A DNA stretch of 64,000 bases from Deferribacter thermophilus (GTDB lineage: Bacteria; Chrysiogenota; Deferribacteres; Deferribacterales; Deferribacteraceae): contig NZ_JAPNXM010000001.1 in the NCBI RefSeq assembly GCF_049472675.1, positions 248,001-312,000 on the forward strand, written 5' to 3'. Positions within the stretch are counted from its first letter, which is position 1. Each line of letters begins with the position of its first letter. The notes beneath the pieces were generated by a model. It ran no database searches and was not told the origin of the DNA. It saw nothing but the letters and a program-made list of their open reading frames with translations. Positions 35,248-45,281 of this stretch are shown here, in pieces. A program made the position numbers and the translations under genes.

Positions 35248-35942
35248 TTAGACTAAATAAATTAATTGCATTAAGTGGGAAATATTCAAGGCGAGATGCA
35301 GATAGATTGATTTTGAGTGGATTGGTTACAGTTAATGGTAGTTTAATTACAAATCCTGCTGAGAAATTTACTATTAATGATGAGATAATAGTTGCTGGAG
35401 AAAAGCTTCAGTTTAAAAATAAAATTTATATTAAATTTTATAAACCTGTTAATATGTTAACATCTTATGTTAGTTACAAAGGGAAAAAATCGTTAGCTGA
35501 TGTTCAGTTTTTTAAAGAAAATAAGCTTGGGTATTCGGGAAGGTTAGACTATAAGAGTGAAGGGCTGATTTTATTTACTAACGATGGGGATTTGATTTAT
35601 AAAATACAACATCCTGCTAATAAAGTGGAAAAAGAGTATATAGTTGTTGTTGATAAGCTGCTAAAAGATAGAGAAGAGAGACTGGTCGAAAAAGGTTTGA
35701 AAATTAAAGATTTTAAATATTTACCTTGCAAAATAAAATATTTGGGAAATTATACATATAATATTATTTTGATAGAAGGTAAAAAAAGGGAGATTAGGAA
35801 TATATTTAAATATTTTGGAATAAATGTTAAAAAATTGGTGAGAATTAGAATTGGGCCTATAAAGCTAAATGGGCTTAAACCAGGAGAATATAAATATTTA
35901 ACAGATGAAGAATTAAAGGAGTTGAGGCAATGTTTAAATTAA
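35223..35942 (+). CDS. RluB/RsuA-type pseudouridine synthase
   Basis: rRNA pseudouridine synthase, 239 residues. N-terminal S4 RNA-binding domain (RLNKLIALSGKYSRRDAD, near 8-25) and the catalytic stretch GRLDYKSEGLILFTNDGD near residue 100, with the catalytic aspartate in GRLD. RluB (23S U2605) or RsuA (16S U516) cannot be separated with certainty; following scpAB is typical of RluB. Overlaps queD by 13 bases. Confidence 0.9.
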   Translation: MARAEKELIRLNKLIALSGKYSRRDADRLILSGLVTVNGSLITNPAEKFTINDEIIVAGEKLQFKNKIYIKFYKPVNMLTSYVSYKGKKSLADVQFFKENKLGYSGRLDYKSEGLILFTNDGDLIYKIQHPANKVEKEYIVVVDKLLKDREERLVEKGLKIKDFKYLPCKIKYLGNYTYNIILIEGKKREIRNIFKYFGINVKKLVRIRIGPIKLNGLKPGEYKYLTDEELKELRQCLN

Positions 35943-36292
35943 GAGTTATTGATCACTTTGCGAGTGCACATTTTTTAAGAGATTATAATGGTAAATGTGA
36001 AAACTTACATGGGCATAATTGGAAAGTAGAGGTTTACTTAGAAGGTAACGAGCTTGATAAAACAGGAATGCTTGTTGATTTTAAGGTAATTAAAAAAGAA
36101 TTGAAAAACGTTACAGAAGAGTTAGATCATATTTTTTTGAATGAACACGAATATTTTATTAAAGTTAACCCCACAAGTGAAAATATTGCGAAATATATAT
36201 ATGATAGGCTAAAAGTTAAGTTTGGGGATTTAGTGAGCTCTGTTGTTGTTTGGGAAAGTGAAACAGCTGCAGCAGAGTATTATGAAAAATAG
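35930..36292 (+). CDS. queD: 6-carboxy-5,6,7,8-tetrahydropterin synthase
   Basis: Second step of queuosine/preQ0 synthesis. 120 residues; zinc ligands His14 (SAHFL), His27 and His29 (LHGHNW), catalytic Cys23 (GKCENLHG) and the C-terminal WESETAAAEY with the pterin-binding glutamate. Short-chain QueD rather than the longer PTPS of folate pathways. queE follows with an eight-base overlap. Confidence 0.94.
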   Translation: MFKLRVIDHFASAHFLRDYNGKCENLHGHNWKVEVYLEGNELDKTGMLVDFKVIKKELKNVTEELDHIFLNEHEYFIKVNPTSENIAKYIYDRLKVKFGDLVSSVVVWESETAAAEYYEK

Positions 36293-36980
36293 TGCCTATA
36301 TAAAAGAAATATTTTCATCCATACAAGGTGAAGGGAAATATGTAGGTGTAAGACAGATTTTTATACGATTTGCAGGTTGTAATGTAAATTGTAAAAACTG
36401 TGATACTGATTATATAGCTAAAAGCTATTTTTACTGTAATAATAAAAGATACAAAAATCCTCTTTCACCTTCAGAGTTAGAAAAGATTATTGATGAAAAT
36501 TTTAAGCTTAATATGTATCATTCAATAGCTTTAACTGGTGGGGAACCTTTAATCCATAAAGATTTTCTAAAAGAGTTTTTGCCACTTATTAAAAGTAAGG
36601 GGGTGAAAATATTTTTAGAAACCAGTGGAATTTTGTTAGATGAAATTTTTGAAGTAGAACAATATATTGATATTATTAGCGTAGATTTAAAAATTTATGA
36701 GTCATTTGGAGTGGAGTGTGATTTAAAAGAAATCGGTAAATTGGTTTCTTTGTTAGATAAAGTGTATTTTAAAATTGTAATTAGTGAAAATATAGATTTA
36801 GAAAAAATGGATAAAATCTTAAATTATATTAAAGAAATGGGGGTAAAGGAACTATATTTACATTTTATTAATAATAAATTTAATCTAAGGATACTTGATA
36901 AAATTTTAGATTTATGTTATTGTTATAACATTATGGGATACTTTATTCCACAAATACATAAACTGGTAGGTATCAAATAA
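36285..36980 (+). CDS. queE: 7-carboxy-7-deazaguanine synthase (radical SAM)
   Basis: Radical SAM ring-contraction enzyme acting after QueD. 231 residues; the cluster motif is Cys33-x3-Cys37-x2-Cys40 in AGCNVNCKNCD, preceded by SIQGEGKYVGVRQIFIRF (13-30), and the ALTGGEPL strand follows near 80-87. Start at ATG 36285, since a start at 36243 would add 14 residues read out of the queD coding frame without homology. queC and queF are not in the window. Confidence 0.93.
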   Translation, partial: KNSAYIKEIFSSIQGEGKYVGVRQIFIRFAGCNVNCKNCDTDYIAKSYFYCNNKRYKNPLSPSELEKIIDENFKLNMYHSIALTGGEPLIHKDFLKEFLPLIKSKGVKIFLETSGILLDEIFEVEQYIDIISVDLKIYESFGVECDLKEIGKLVSLLDKVYFKIVISENIDLEKMDKILNYIKEMGVKELYLHFINNKFNLRILDKILDLCYCYNIMGYFIPQIHKLVGIK

Positions 36981-39127
36981 TGGGGCTTTTTGGAAATAAG
37001 GAATTAACTTTTGGAGATATAAAAAAGATATACTTAAAAGGTAATTTAAAAAAGGCTTTAAAAGAGTGTAAAAAATATTTGGCTAATCATGCAGATGATT
37101 ATGATGCCTTAAATTTGATTGGTGATATCCAGTATAAACTCGGACAAAAAAATGAAGCATTGAATACCTATAAAAAGCTTATTGATGATTTGGAAAAAGG
37201 TAAATATTTAGATAAACTGATTGCTCAGATAAGAAAAGTTTTGAAGTTTTATCCTGATGAATATGATTTATATAGAAAATTGGCTGAGGCATTTGAGAAG
37301 AAAAAGCTGAAAGGGGAGCAATTAAGAACCCTAATGTCATTAAGTGATTTATATGAAAAAAATGGTTTTATAGATAAATCAATAGATATACTAAAAGAGA
37401 TAACAGAAATTGATAGAACAAATTTAAATAATTATGTGAAGGTATTAGAACGGTTAGATAAATTTGGTAAAAGTTTTGAAATATGTAAATTTTTGTTTTC
37501 AGCTTTATCTATGGTATATGAGAAATATACTGCTGAAAAATCTGATATAGCTAAAAAGTATTTGTTTGAGTTTTCTGATTATGCATTAAAGCATAAATGT
37601 GATTTATCAGAGCTTATCGTGTTTATGGTACCGTTTTTTGAGGAAAGGGAGGAGGATAAAGATAAATTTATTGAGGCTGCAAAATTATATTTGAAAAACG
37701 ATTTTAATGAAGATTTGTATAGACTTTTTAAAAAATATTACCCAATTGACTCTGATTTAGATTACTATTTAAATTTAAAAGATAAGTATAAAAAAGTGGA
37801 TATTTACAGTGATCTTGCTGAATATTTCTTAAAAAAGAGCGATAATGATAATTTGAAAAAGCTCATTGATGAAATTAATAACTTACCCGATTATGATTTT
37901 AATTTAGATTTTATAAATATTGTGGAGTCTGTTTATCAACAAACTGATGATACAGAACTTTTGGATGGTTTGGTTGTTTTAGCAGGTAAATGTAAAGCAA
38001 AGAATTTACAAATAGAAATTTATAAAAAAATGTCAAATATTTACTATGAAAATGGTGAGAATGAAAAGGCTGAGCGCATTATTGATTATATAAATGAACT
38101 TGAGCATGGTGTTTTGATAGCTGATAAAGAGAGTGAACCACTTGAAGAAACAACTGATTTTCAATCTTTAGAGGAAAGTGACACCATTGATTTAGAAACA
38201 ACTAGTTTTGATATTTTGAAAAATGATGTGGAGTTGGATTTAGATATCGATTTAGATACTACTAAATTTGAAGATGATACTTTGTCAAATGAGACAGATA
38301 TTTCAGCAGATAGTAATTTAGAAGAGAGTTTTGATATTGATTTAGATTTAGTAAATGAGCAAGAAGAAGAAAAAATAATGGAGCTTGCTGAAGATGTATC
38401 TATAGTAGAAGAAGAAACGGAGTTTGATGTAACACTTGATGAGTTTGATTTAGAAGATTTTCAATCTGAAACAGAAGAAAAGGTTGCCTATGAGAAATTG
38501 GAAGGTGATGAATTAGAAGATATAACAGCTAAAGAAAATGAACAAATAGAACAAATAGAAATAGAAGAGATAGAACCTGAGTTAAAAGAAGAATCATCCT
38601 CTGAGGTTTTGAAGTTTTCTGATGAAGAAACAAAAATATTAGAAGCAATGCGTAAAAGTATTGAGGATGTGGTTTCTGAAGATGATTATGAAACTCATTA
38701 TGACTTAGGCTTAGCTTATTTTGAGTTAGAATTATTTGAAGATGCAATTGAAGAGTTTAAGAAATCTTCTTATGGTGAGAAAAGGTATGAAAGTTTGCAT
38801 ATGTTAGCTGAATGTTATAAAAAGTTAGGTAAAATAGATGAAGCGGCAAATATCCATAAACTTATTATTGCTGATTATGATGATACAGAAAAGATTAAAA
38901 CTTCTTTATATGAGTTAGCTACTATTTATGAAGAAAAAGGTTATAAAGACACTGCTAAGAACTATTTTGATAAATTGAGTATGTTGGATAAAGATTTTAG
39001 AGATGTAAGGGATAAAGTAGATGATAATATGGTTGTTGAAAGTGATCAAACTTCTGTAGGTGAAGAGCAGATAAGTGTTTTAGATGATAAAACAAAAAAG
39101 AAGAAAAAGAAAATTTCATTTTTGTAG
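36980..39127 (+). CDS. TPR protein with long acidic linker
   Basis: 715 residues. Residues about 15-370 are TPR-like helical repeats (for example YDALNLIGDIQYKLGQKNEA near 39-58), residues about 385-560 are a very acidic, Asp/Glu-rich linker with DIDLDxT-type repeats, and residues about 570-690 have further TPRs (HYDLGLAYFELELFEDAIEEF). The tail is lysine-rich. It has no signal peptide, so it is cytoplasmic. The build (TPR-acidic linker-TPR) recalls FimV- or gliding/pilus-associated scaffolds. Just upstream of an ExeA-like ATPase and the NtrYX pair, it may be a scaffold for a secretion or pilus system, but this is inference. Confidence 0.8.
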   Translation: MGLFGNKELTFGDIKKIYLKGNLKKALKECKKYLANHADDYDALNLIGDIQYKLGQKNEALNTYKKLIDDLEKGKYLDKLIAQIRKVLKFYPDEYDLYRKLAEAFEKKKLKGEQLRTLMSLSDLYEKNGFIDKSIDILKEITEIDRTNLNNYVKVLERLDKFGKSFEICKFLFSALSMVYEKYTAEKSDIAKKYLFEFSDYALKHKCDLSELIVFMVPFFEEREEDKDKFIEAAKLYLKNDFNEDLYRLFKKYYPIDSDLDYYLNLKDKYKKVDIYSDLAEYFLKKSDNDNLKKLIDEINNLPDYDFNLDFINIVESVYQQTDDTELLDGLVVLAGKCKAKNLQIEIYKKMSNIYYENGENEKAERIIDYINELEHGVLIADKESEPLEETTDFQSLEESDTIDLETTSFDILKNDVELDLDIDLDTTKFEDDTLSNETDISADSNLEESFDIDLDLVNEQEEEKIMELAEDVSIVEEETEFDVTLDEFDLEDFQSETEEKVAYEKLEGDELEDITAKENEQIEQIEIEEIEPELKEESSSEVLKFSDEETKILEAMRKSIEDVVSEDDYETHYDLGLAYFELELFEDAIEEFKKSSYGEKRYESLHMLAECYKKLGKIDEAANIHKLIIADYDDTEKIKTSLYELATIYEEKGYKDTAKNYFDKLSMLDKDFRDVRDKVDDNMVVESDQTSVGEEQISVLDDKTKKKKKKISFL

Positions 39128-39133
39128 GTTTAG

Positions 39134-39946
39134 ATGAGTGTTAAGCAATTTTATAATTTAAAAGAATTACCATTTAATAATACACCTGATTTAAAATATT
39201 TCTATAAATCTTCAAATCATGTCAAAGCAATGCTTAAACTACATTATTTAATTGAAGAGAGAAAAGGTTTAGGGGTTGTTTTAGGCCCTATTGGTAATGG
39301 GAAAACTACCATTGCAAGGCTTTTTTATGAGGAGATAGATCCAGATATATATGAATCAGTATTTATTGTTGTTGTTCACTCTGAAATTTCTTCTGAGTGG
39401 TTTCTTAAAAAATTGAGCGTTCAGTTAGGGATTGAGGATATCCCTTCAGAAAAGCCTGAAATGGTTACAAAACTTTTTAAAAAGATTCAAGAATTGAATG
39501 ATAATGGTAGAAAAGTTGTTGTTTTGATTGATGAAGCTCAAATGCTTACTAAAAAAGAGGTAATGGAAGAGATTCGAGGATTGTTAAATTTTGAGGATGA
39601 AAACGGTAAAATGATAAATTTTGTTTTATTTGGTTTGCCAGAGCTTGAGGAAAACCTTAAATTAGATGAGCCATTATTCCAAAGGATAGCAGTAAGGGTG
39701 ATTTTACAACCTCTAACTTTGGAAGATACAAAGAATTATATCGCTCACAGATTAAAAATAGCTGGTGGGGATGAAAATTTATTTGAAGATGATTCGATAC
39801 CTATTATATACGAAAATAGTAAAGGGATACCAAGGTTAATTAACACTATTTGTGATAATGCTCTATTTGAAGGGTATCTTAGAAAGTCTCAAAAGATTGG
39901 TGTTGATATTGTTAAACAGGTTTGTTTTGATTTAGGCCTGGCTTGA
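39134..39946 (+). CDS. ExeA/GspA-like AAA ATPase
   Basis: 270 residues: an N-terminal FYNLKELPFNNTPD motif (residues 6-19) typical of ExeA, Walker A GPIGNGKTT (51-59) and Walker B VVVLIDEAQ (near 130-138), then the winged-helix lid. ExeA proteins help assemble type II secretion or pilus machinery by placing components through the cell wall; here only the cytoplasmic ATPase part is present, with no peptidoglycan-binding tail. Follows the TPR gene; the ATG of the kinase shares its last base. Confidence 0.9.
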   Translation: MSVKQFYNLKELPFNNTPDLKYFYKSSNHVKAMLKLHYLIEERKGLGVVLGPIGNGKTTIARLFYEEIDPDIYESVFIVVVHSEISSEWFLKKLSVQLGIEDIPSEKPEMVTKLFKKIQELNDNGRKVVVLIDEAQMLTKKEVMEEIRGLLNFEDENGKMINFVLFGLPELEENLKLDEPLFQRIAVRVILQPLTLEDTKNYIAHRLKIAGGDENLFEDDSIPIIYENSKGIPRLINTICDNALFEGYLRKSQKIGVDIVKQVCFDLGLA

Positions 39947-42105
39947 TGTTTAAAGATTTAGAACCTAAAAAGAAGCGAATTCTTTATTACACAATAACTT
40001 TATTTCTAGTTATATTGTTAAATTATTTTGTTAGTTCTAAGTTGGTTAATTATAATTTCCCTTTGAGCTCAAATATTTCGATTTTTTTATTAATTAATAT
40101 AAATATTGTACTTCTTTTAGCTTTGCTAATAGTAATTTTTAGAAATTTAGCTAAAATTTTCTTTAACCGTAGACATGGTGTTTTTGGCTCTTCTCTTCAA
40201 AGTAAATTAGTTATTTTTTCAATAATTCTGAGTGTTATACCTGTCTCAATAGTTTTTATTTTTTCCATTAATATAATTAATAATAGTATTAATAAGTGGT
40301 TTGATAGCCAGGTGGAGCTTGCTTTAAAAAGCTCAGTTGATTTGATGCAAAGGTATCAGAATCAACTTGAGCAGGATTTGGTAGAGCAAACTTTAATACT
40401 TTCAAAACTTGTAACCACCAAAGGATTTTTATTGCAAAGGAACTATGGAGAACTAAATGATTTTGTAAACGATTATTTACAAAATAATAGAATTGATGGA
40501 GTAGCTGTATTTAATAAAGAAGGTAATAGAATTTTATCAAGCGATAAGAAGTATTACATCAACTTTATAGTGGGTAAAGATATCGTTGATGAAATTGTAT
40601 CTCAAGCAAAGCAGGTAGCAAAATATGAATTTTTTGGTGAAAATCAACTTTATTGGGTAGGTGCACCAATATCTGCTAAAACTTCTGAGAAGATAACTTT
40701 AGGAGCTCTTTTTGTGTATAAAATAGTTCCACCTGATCAAGCTTCTAAGGTTTCTAAAATAATGGATTCATATAGGAATTATAGCCAAATAAAGTTTTTT
40801 GCCGAGCCTATTAAAAATTCTTATAAGATACTTCTAATATTGATGACTTTACTAGTGGCGCTGGCAGGGATTTGGGGTAGTATTGTTTTTTCTAAAAATA
40901 TTACTGAACCTTTAAATGTTTTAGTTGATGCATCAAAGAAGATTTCTTCTGGTAATCTTGATATTAAGCTTGAAGAAGTTGGCGGTTATGAGCTTAGGGT
41001 TTTGATTAAATCTTTTAATGAAATGGCGCAAAAACTAAATGAACATACTGAACAGTTAAAAAAGAAAAACATTGAATTGGATAAAATGTACAAACAAGTC
41101 TTTAGAGATAGTCAATATATTGATATTATTTTTAAGAATACAAAATCAGCAATTTTTCTGTTTGATGAAAAACTTAAAATTTTAAAGTGTAATGAAAGTG
41201 CAGAAAAATTATTGAGTAGTAATTTAGAATGGTGGGATGAAATTATAGAATCTTTAAAAAAGTTTTTTTATCATAGCTCTGATATAACTTTTAATTTCCA
41301 AAAAGATTTAAAAATTGACAACGAGATGAAAACATTGTCATTTACTTTTTCTAAAGTCTTCTTAACTCATAATGAGCCGGATAATGTAATTGTATTTATA
41401 GATGATATAACAGACATATTGATTGCTAAAAAGTATGAAATATGGAAAGAGATTGCAAGTCGCATTGCTCATGAGATAAAAAATCCTCTAACCCCTATCA
41501 AACTCAATGCAGAAAGAGTTTTGAAAAAGTTAAAAGATAATTCAAATGGTTTGTCTGAATCAATATACAAAAGTTTAAAAACTATTATAGATGAAGTTAA
41601 TGATTTGTACAAAATGATAAATGAGTTTAATGAATTTGCAAGGATGCCAAGTGTAAATAAAAAATATTTTGATATAAGTGAACTCATAAAAGAGGTAATC
41701 GATTTCTATACATCTACAGTTTCAAATGTGGAGTTTAAATTTAATCAATCAAATGTAAAATTGATGTATGGGGATGCTTCGCAAATTAAAAGATTACTTC
41801 ATAATTTAATTCAAAACTCAATTCAAGCTGTGGATAATAAAGCTGTTATAGAATTATCGCTAAATGAGGATAATGAATATTTATATTTATCAATAAGAGA
41901 TAATGGAAAAGGTATTAGTCCAGAAGATATACAAAAAATATTTTTACCATATTTTAGTAAACGGGAGGGGGGTACAGGTTTAGGTTTATCAATTGTTAAA
42001 AAGATTGTTGAAGAACATGATGGTACTATAAAGGTAGAAAGCAAAATTGGAGAGTATTCTATTTTTAAAATAAGATTTGATAAGAGAAAGTGGAGTCAAG
42101 TATGA
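39946..42105 (+). CDS. NtrY-like membrane sensor histidine kinase
   Basis: 719 residues: three or so N-terminal membrane helices, a periplasmic sensing region and a further helix near 290-310, then HAMP, PAS (about 395-490), HisKA with His509 in SRIAHEIKNPLTPI, and an ATPase domain with DNGKGIS and GTGLGLSI. The NtrY form (long membrane region, HAMP-PAS-HisKA) is clear. Partner regulator is the next gene (ATGA overlap). The ATG overlaps the ExeA-like stop by one base. Confidence 0.92.
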   Translation: MFKDLEPKKKRILYYTITLFLVILLNYFVSSKLVNYNFPLSSNISIFLLININIVLLLALLIVIFRNLAKIFFNRRHGVFGSSLQSKLVIFSIILSVIPVSIVFIFSINIINNSINKWFDSQVELALKSSVDLMQRYQNQLEQDLVEQTLILSKLVTTKGFLLQRNYGELNDFVNDYLQNNRIDGVAVFNKEGNRILSSDKKYYINFIVGKDIVDEIVSQAKQVAKYEFFGENQLYWVGAPISAKTSEKITLGALFVYKIVPPDQASKVSKIMDSYRNYSQIKFFAEPIKNSYKILLILMTLLVALAGIWGSIVFSKNITEPLNVLVDASKKISSGNLDIKLEEVGGYELRVLIKSFNEMAQKLNEHTEQLKKKNIELDKMYKQVFRDSQYIDIIFKNTKSAIFLFDEKLKILKCNESAEKLLSSNLEWWDEIIESLKKFFYHSSDITFNFQKDLKIDNEMKTLSFTFSKVFLTHNEPDNVIVFIDDITDILIAKKYEIWKEIASRIAHEIKNPLTPIKLNAERVLKKLKDNSNGLSESIYKSLKTIIDEVNDLYKMINEFNEFARMPSVNKKYFDISELIKEVIDFYTSTVSNVEFKFNQSNVKLMYGDASQIKRLLHNLIQNSIQAVDNKAVIELSLNEDNEYLYLSIRDNGKGISPEDIQKIFLPYFSKREGGTGLGLSIVKKIVEEHDGTIKVESKIGEYSIFKIRFDKRKWSQV

Positions 42106-43454
42106 AAGTATTAATTATAGATGATGAAAAAAATATTTGTGAGACTTTAAAAGATATAGTTGAGGATGAAGGGTTTAATGCTGACTTTGCATTAAACTTT
42201 AACGATGGATTTAATAAGTTAAAAAATGAACTTTATGACATTTTGTTTTTGGATATATGGCTGCCTGATAAAGATGGGAATGAGGGGCTTATAGAAATTA
42301 AAAAATATTTTCCTGATTTAGAAGTAATAATGATAAGTGGTCATGGAAATATTGAAAATGCAGTAGAATCGATTAAACATGGTGCTTATGATTATTTAGA
42401 AAAGCCGTTATCGCTTGAAAGAATTCTTCTAATATTAAAGCATTTGAAAGATAAAATATTATTAGAAAGGGATCTTAGAGAGACTAAGCTGGATCTCTTA
42501 AAAAAGTATGATTTGATAGGTATTAGTGATCAAATTCAAGCATTGAAAAGAAGGATAGAAAAAATTGCTCCCACAAATGCATGGGTTTTAATAACTGGTG
42601 AAAATGGCACTGGAAAAGAGCATGTTGCAAGGCTGATTCATTTACTGAGTAAAAGGTCAAAAAATAGGTTTGTAGAATTAAATTGCTCTGCTGTACCATC
42701 AGAATTAATTGAAAGTGAAATGTTTGGCTATGAAAAAGGTGCATTTACAGGAGCTGTTGGTAGGAAAGCTGGTAAATTTGAGCTCGCTGACAAAGGGACA
42801 CTTTTTTTGGATGAGATAGGTGATATGGATTTGATGATGCAGGCAAAATTATTGAGAGTATTAGAGACTTTTGAATTTAGTAGAATTGGTGGCAACGATG
42901 TAATTAGATCAGATTTCAGATTAATATCAGCGACTAATAAAAATATTGAAAAAGAGATAGAAAAGGGGAATTTTCGTAAAGATTTATATTACAGGATAAA
43001 TGTTGTCCCTATACATGTGCCACCTTTGAGAGAGAGGAAAGTAGATATCCCATTACTGGTAGAGTTTTTTGTTAAGGAGTCTTGTTATAATAATGGCTTT
43101 CCTGTCAAAAGGGTGTCTGATGAGTTGATGGAATTGTTTATTAATTATGATTGGCCGGGTAATGTAAGACAGCTTAAAAATACGATAGAGCGTATGGTTG
43201 TTTTATCTGATGATGATATTCTCAAAGTTGAAGATGCCCCTGGTTTTTTAAAAGGGGTTAAAAATGATGATCTTGAAATTATTAGTATGGGTTTACCATT
43301 AAAGGTAGCTAAGGAATTGTTTGAGAAAAATTATATATTGAAGGTTCTGAAAAGCACGGATTGGAATATATCCAAAGCAGCAAAGGTTTTAAAAATCGAA
43401 AGGACTTATTTACATAAGAAAATTAATCACTTTAATTTAAAAAATGATAAATGA
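42102..43454 (+). CDS. NtrX-like sigma-54-dependent response regulator
   Basis: 450 residues from ATG 42102: receiver (Asp51 in FLDIWLPD), sigma-54 activator AAA domain with Walker A GENGTGKE (166-173) and the sigma-54 contact loop GAFTGA (213-218), and a C-terminal Fis-type helix-turn-helix (NISKAAKVLKIERTYLHKK near 425-443). The start at 42102 uses an ATGA overlap with the kinase; an in-frame upstream start at 42090 lacks support. The GAFTGA loop is intact, so sigma-54-dependent activation is expected. Confidence 0.94.
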   Translation: MKVLIIDDEKNICETLKDIVEDEGFNADFALNFNDGFNKLKNELYDILFLDIWLPDKDGNEGLIEIKKYFPDLEVIMISGHGNIENAVESIKHGAYDYLEKPLSLERILLILKHLKDKILLERDLRETKLDLLKKYDLIGISDQIQALKRRIEKIAPTNAWVLITGENGTGKEHVARLIHLLSKRSKNRFVELNCSAVPSELIESEMFGYEKGAFTGAVGRKAGKFELADKGTLFLDEIGDMDLMMQAKLLRVLETFEFSRIGGNDVIRSDFRLISATNKNIEKEIEKGNFRKDLYYRINVVPIHVPPLRERKVDIPLLVEFFVKESCYNNGFPVKRVSDELMELFINYDWPGNVRQLKNTIERMVVLSDDDILKVEDAPGFLKGVKNDDLEIISMGLPLKVAKELFEKNYILKVLKSTDWNISKAAKVLKIERTYLHKKINHFNLKNDK

Positions 43455-45150
43455 GAAGATAGCTTCAATTTTTGAGGAATATGCTGATTATTTAGAGTTA
43501 AACAATGATGAAGTTTATAAAATTGCTGCATATAGAAAAGCAGCAAGGGTTATAAAGGGGTTACCTTTTAATCTAAAAGATTATGTTGATAGTGGTAAAA
43601 GATTAGAGGATATAAAAGGTGTAGGAAAAGCTATCTCTAAAAAAATATTAGAAATTCTTGAGACTGGCACTTTATCTGCATTAGAAGAAATTAAGAAAAA
43701 TACCCCAAACATTTTGATTGAAATGACAAAAATACCTGGTCTTGGGCCAAAAAAGGCTTACAGATTGTATAACGAATTAAAAATCAATAGTATAGGCGAG
43801 CTAGAATATGCATGTAAAGAAAATAGGCTTTTATTACTTCAGGGGTTTGGCAAAAAATCTCAAGAGAATATCTTAAAAGGGTTAGAGTACTATAAAAAAC
43901 ATAAAGATAAACATCTCTTTTTTGAAGCAGAAATAGTAGCTGATGAGATTAAGAAAAGCTTAAGTCATATAAAAGGGGTTGATAAAGTAGAATTTGCTGG
44001 CAGTTTAAGAAGGAAAGTAGAGGTAATCAAAGATATCGATTTTGTCATATTGGTAAATAATTTAATTGCAGAAAATAGTATTATTAACTTTTTAAAAAGC
44101 AATAATATAGAAATTATAGAATCTGGAGAAAAATTAATTAGGTTCAACTATAAAAATATCAATGTAGATGTTAGGTTTGCTTCAAAAGAAAATTTTGTAA
44201 CAATGTTACACCATTTTACTGGTAGTAAAAATCACAACGAAGTGTTGAGAATGAAAGCAAAAAGTTTACGTTTGAAAATAAATGAGTATGGTATTTTTAA
44301 AGGTGAGGAAAAGTTAAATATAGATGATGAGCAAGATATTTATAATATTTTAGGCCTTTCATATATTGTCCCTGAATTGAGAGAAGGCTATTATGAGTTT
44401 GGAGAAAAATCAATAAATTCTCATAAATTGATTGAACTAAAGGATCTCAAAGGTGTTTTTCATGTTCATACAGTTTGGTCAGATGGTATAATGCAAATTA
44501 AGGATTTAATAGAAATTGCTCAAATTTACGGATATGAGTATATTGGGGTTTCTGATCACAGTAAATCATCTCGTATAGCAAATGGCTTAGATGAAAATAG
44601 AGCAATAAAACAGATTGAAGCAATTAACCAAGTCAATACTGAGAATAGCAATTTAATTTTAAAGGGGATAGAATGCGATATCCTTGTTGATGGTAGCCTG
44701 GATTTTGATGATGATATTTTAAGTAAGTTTGACTTTGTTATAGCAAGTGTTCATTCACATTTTAATATGACAAAAGGGGAAATGACGAAAAGGTTAGTTA
44801 AAGCTCTTTCGAATAAACATGTTAATATCTTTGGTCATCCAACAGGAAGACTTTTGCTATCAAGAAATGGCTATGAATTTGATGAAGATGAGATATATCG
44901 AGTTTGTAAATATAATAATGTAGTGATTGAATTAAATGCTAACCCTTATAGATTGGACATCGATTGGAGAAAAATGGAATATGTCCATAAGTATGACCTT
45001 ATGGTGGCTATAAATCCTGATGCACATAATAAACAAGGTTTTAATGACATAATTTATGGGATAAATATTGCTCGTAAAGGTGGATTGGATAGGCGAAAGA
45101 TTTTAAACTCATATTCTTATGCAAAAGCCATAGAAATCCTTAAAAAATAA
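43444..45150 (+). CDS. polX: Family X DNA polymerase/exonuclease (PolX) with PHP domain
   Basis: 568 residues: helix-hairpin-helix segments (IKGVGKAISKKI near 58-69 and IPGLGPKKAY near 97-106), the nucleotidyltransferase core with FAGSLRRKVEV...DIDFVIL (near 183-203, acidic DxD pair), and a C-terminal PHP phosphoesterase domain (FHVHTVWSDG near 339-348, then SDHS). This is the bacterial PolX build, used in base excision repair. The polymerase catalytic residues look intact. Ends the long same-strand gene run begun at the HDOD gene. Confidence 0.93.
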   Translation: MINEKIASIFEEYADYLELNNDEVYKIAAYRKAARVIKGLPFNLKDYVDSGKRLEDIKGVGKAISKKILEILETGTLSALEEIKKNTPNILIEMTKIPGLGPKKAYRLYNELKINSIGELEYACKENRLLLLQGFGKKSQENILKGLEYYKKHKDKHLFFEAEIVADEIKKSLSHIKGVDKVEFAGSLRRKVEVIKDIDFVILVNNLIAENSIINFLKSNNIEIIESGEKLIRFNYKNINVDVRFASKENFVTMLHHFTGSKNHNEVLRMKAKSLRLKINEYGIFKGEEKLNIDDEQDIYNILGLSYIVPELREGYYEFGEKSINSHKLIELKDLKGVFHVHTVWSDGIMQIKDLIEIAQIYGYEYIGVSDHSKSSRIANGLDENRAIKQIEAINQVNTENSNLILKGIECDILVDGSLDFDDDILSKFDFVIASVHSHFNMTKGEMTKRLVKALSNKHVNIFGHPTGRLLLSRNGYEFDEDEIYRVCKYNNVVIELNANPYRLDIDWRKMEYVHKYDLMVAINPDAHNKQGFNDIIYGINIARKGGLDRRKILNSYSYAKAIEILKK

Positions 45151-45190
45151 TATAAATTTAACTATTAACCTAATAATATAATAAAAAATC

Positions 45191-45219
45191 TTGACAGGTA
45201 TTTTAAATTTTATTATACA
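45191..45219 (+). promoter_or_regulatory. Sigma-70-type promoter of the glutamate synthase operon
   Basis: Perfect TTGACA (45191-45196), 17-base spacer, TATACA (45214-45219). Transcription would start near 45226, leaving a 56-base leader. It lies in the 131-bp gap after polX. Confidence 0.7.
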
Positions 45220-45281
45220 TATTTATAATTTCATGATAAATTATTAATAGAGGAAGTCATAGTAAAAGTATCTATGAAAGT

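Noticed and set aside
43665..43680. TGGCAC-N5-CTGC resembling a sigma-54 -24/-12 promoter
   Set aside because: Lies inside polX, with one mismatch in the -12 element and no gene downstream that would use it.
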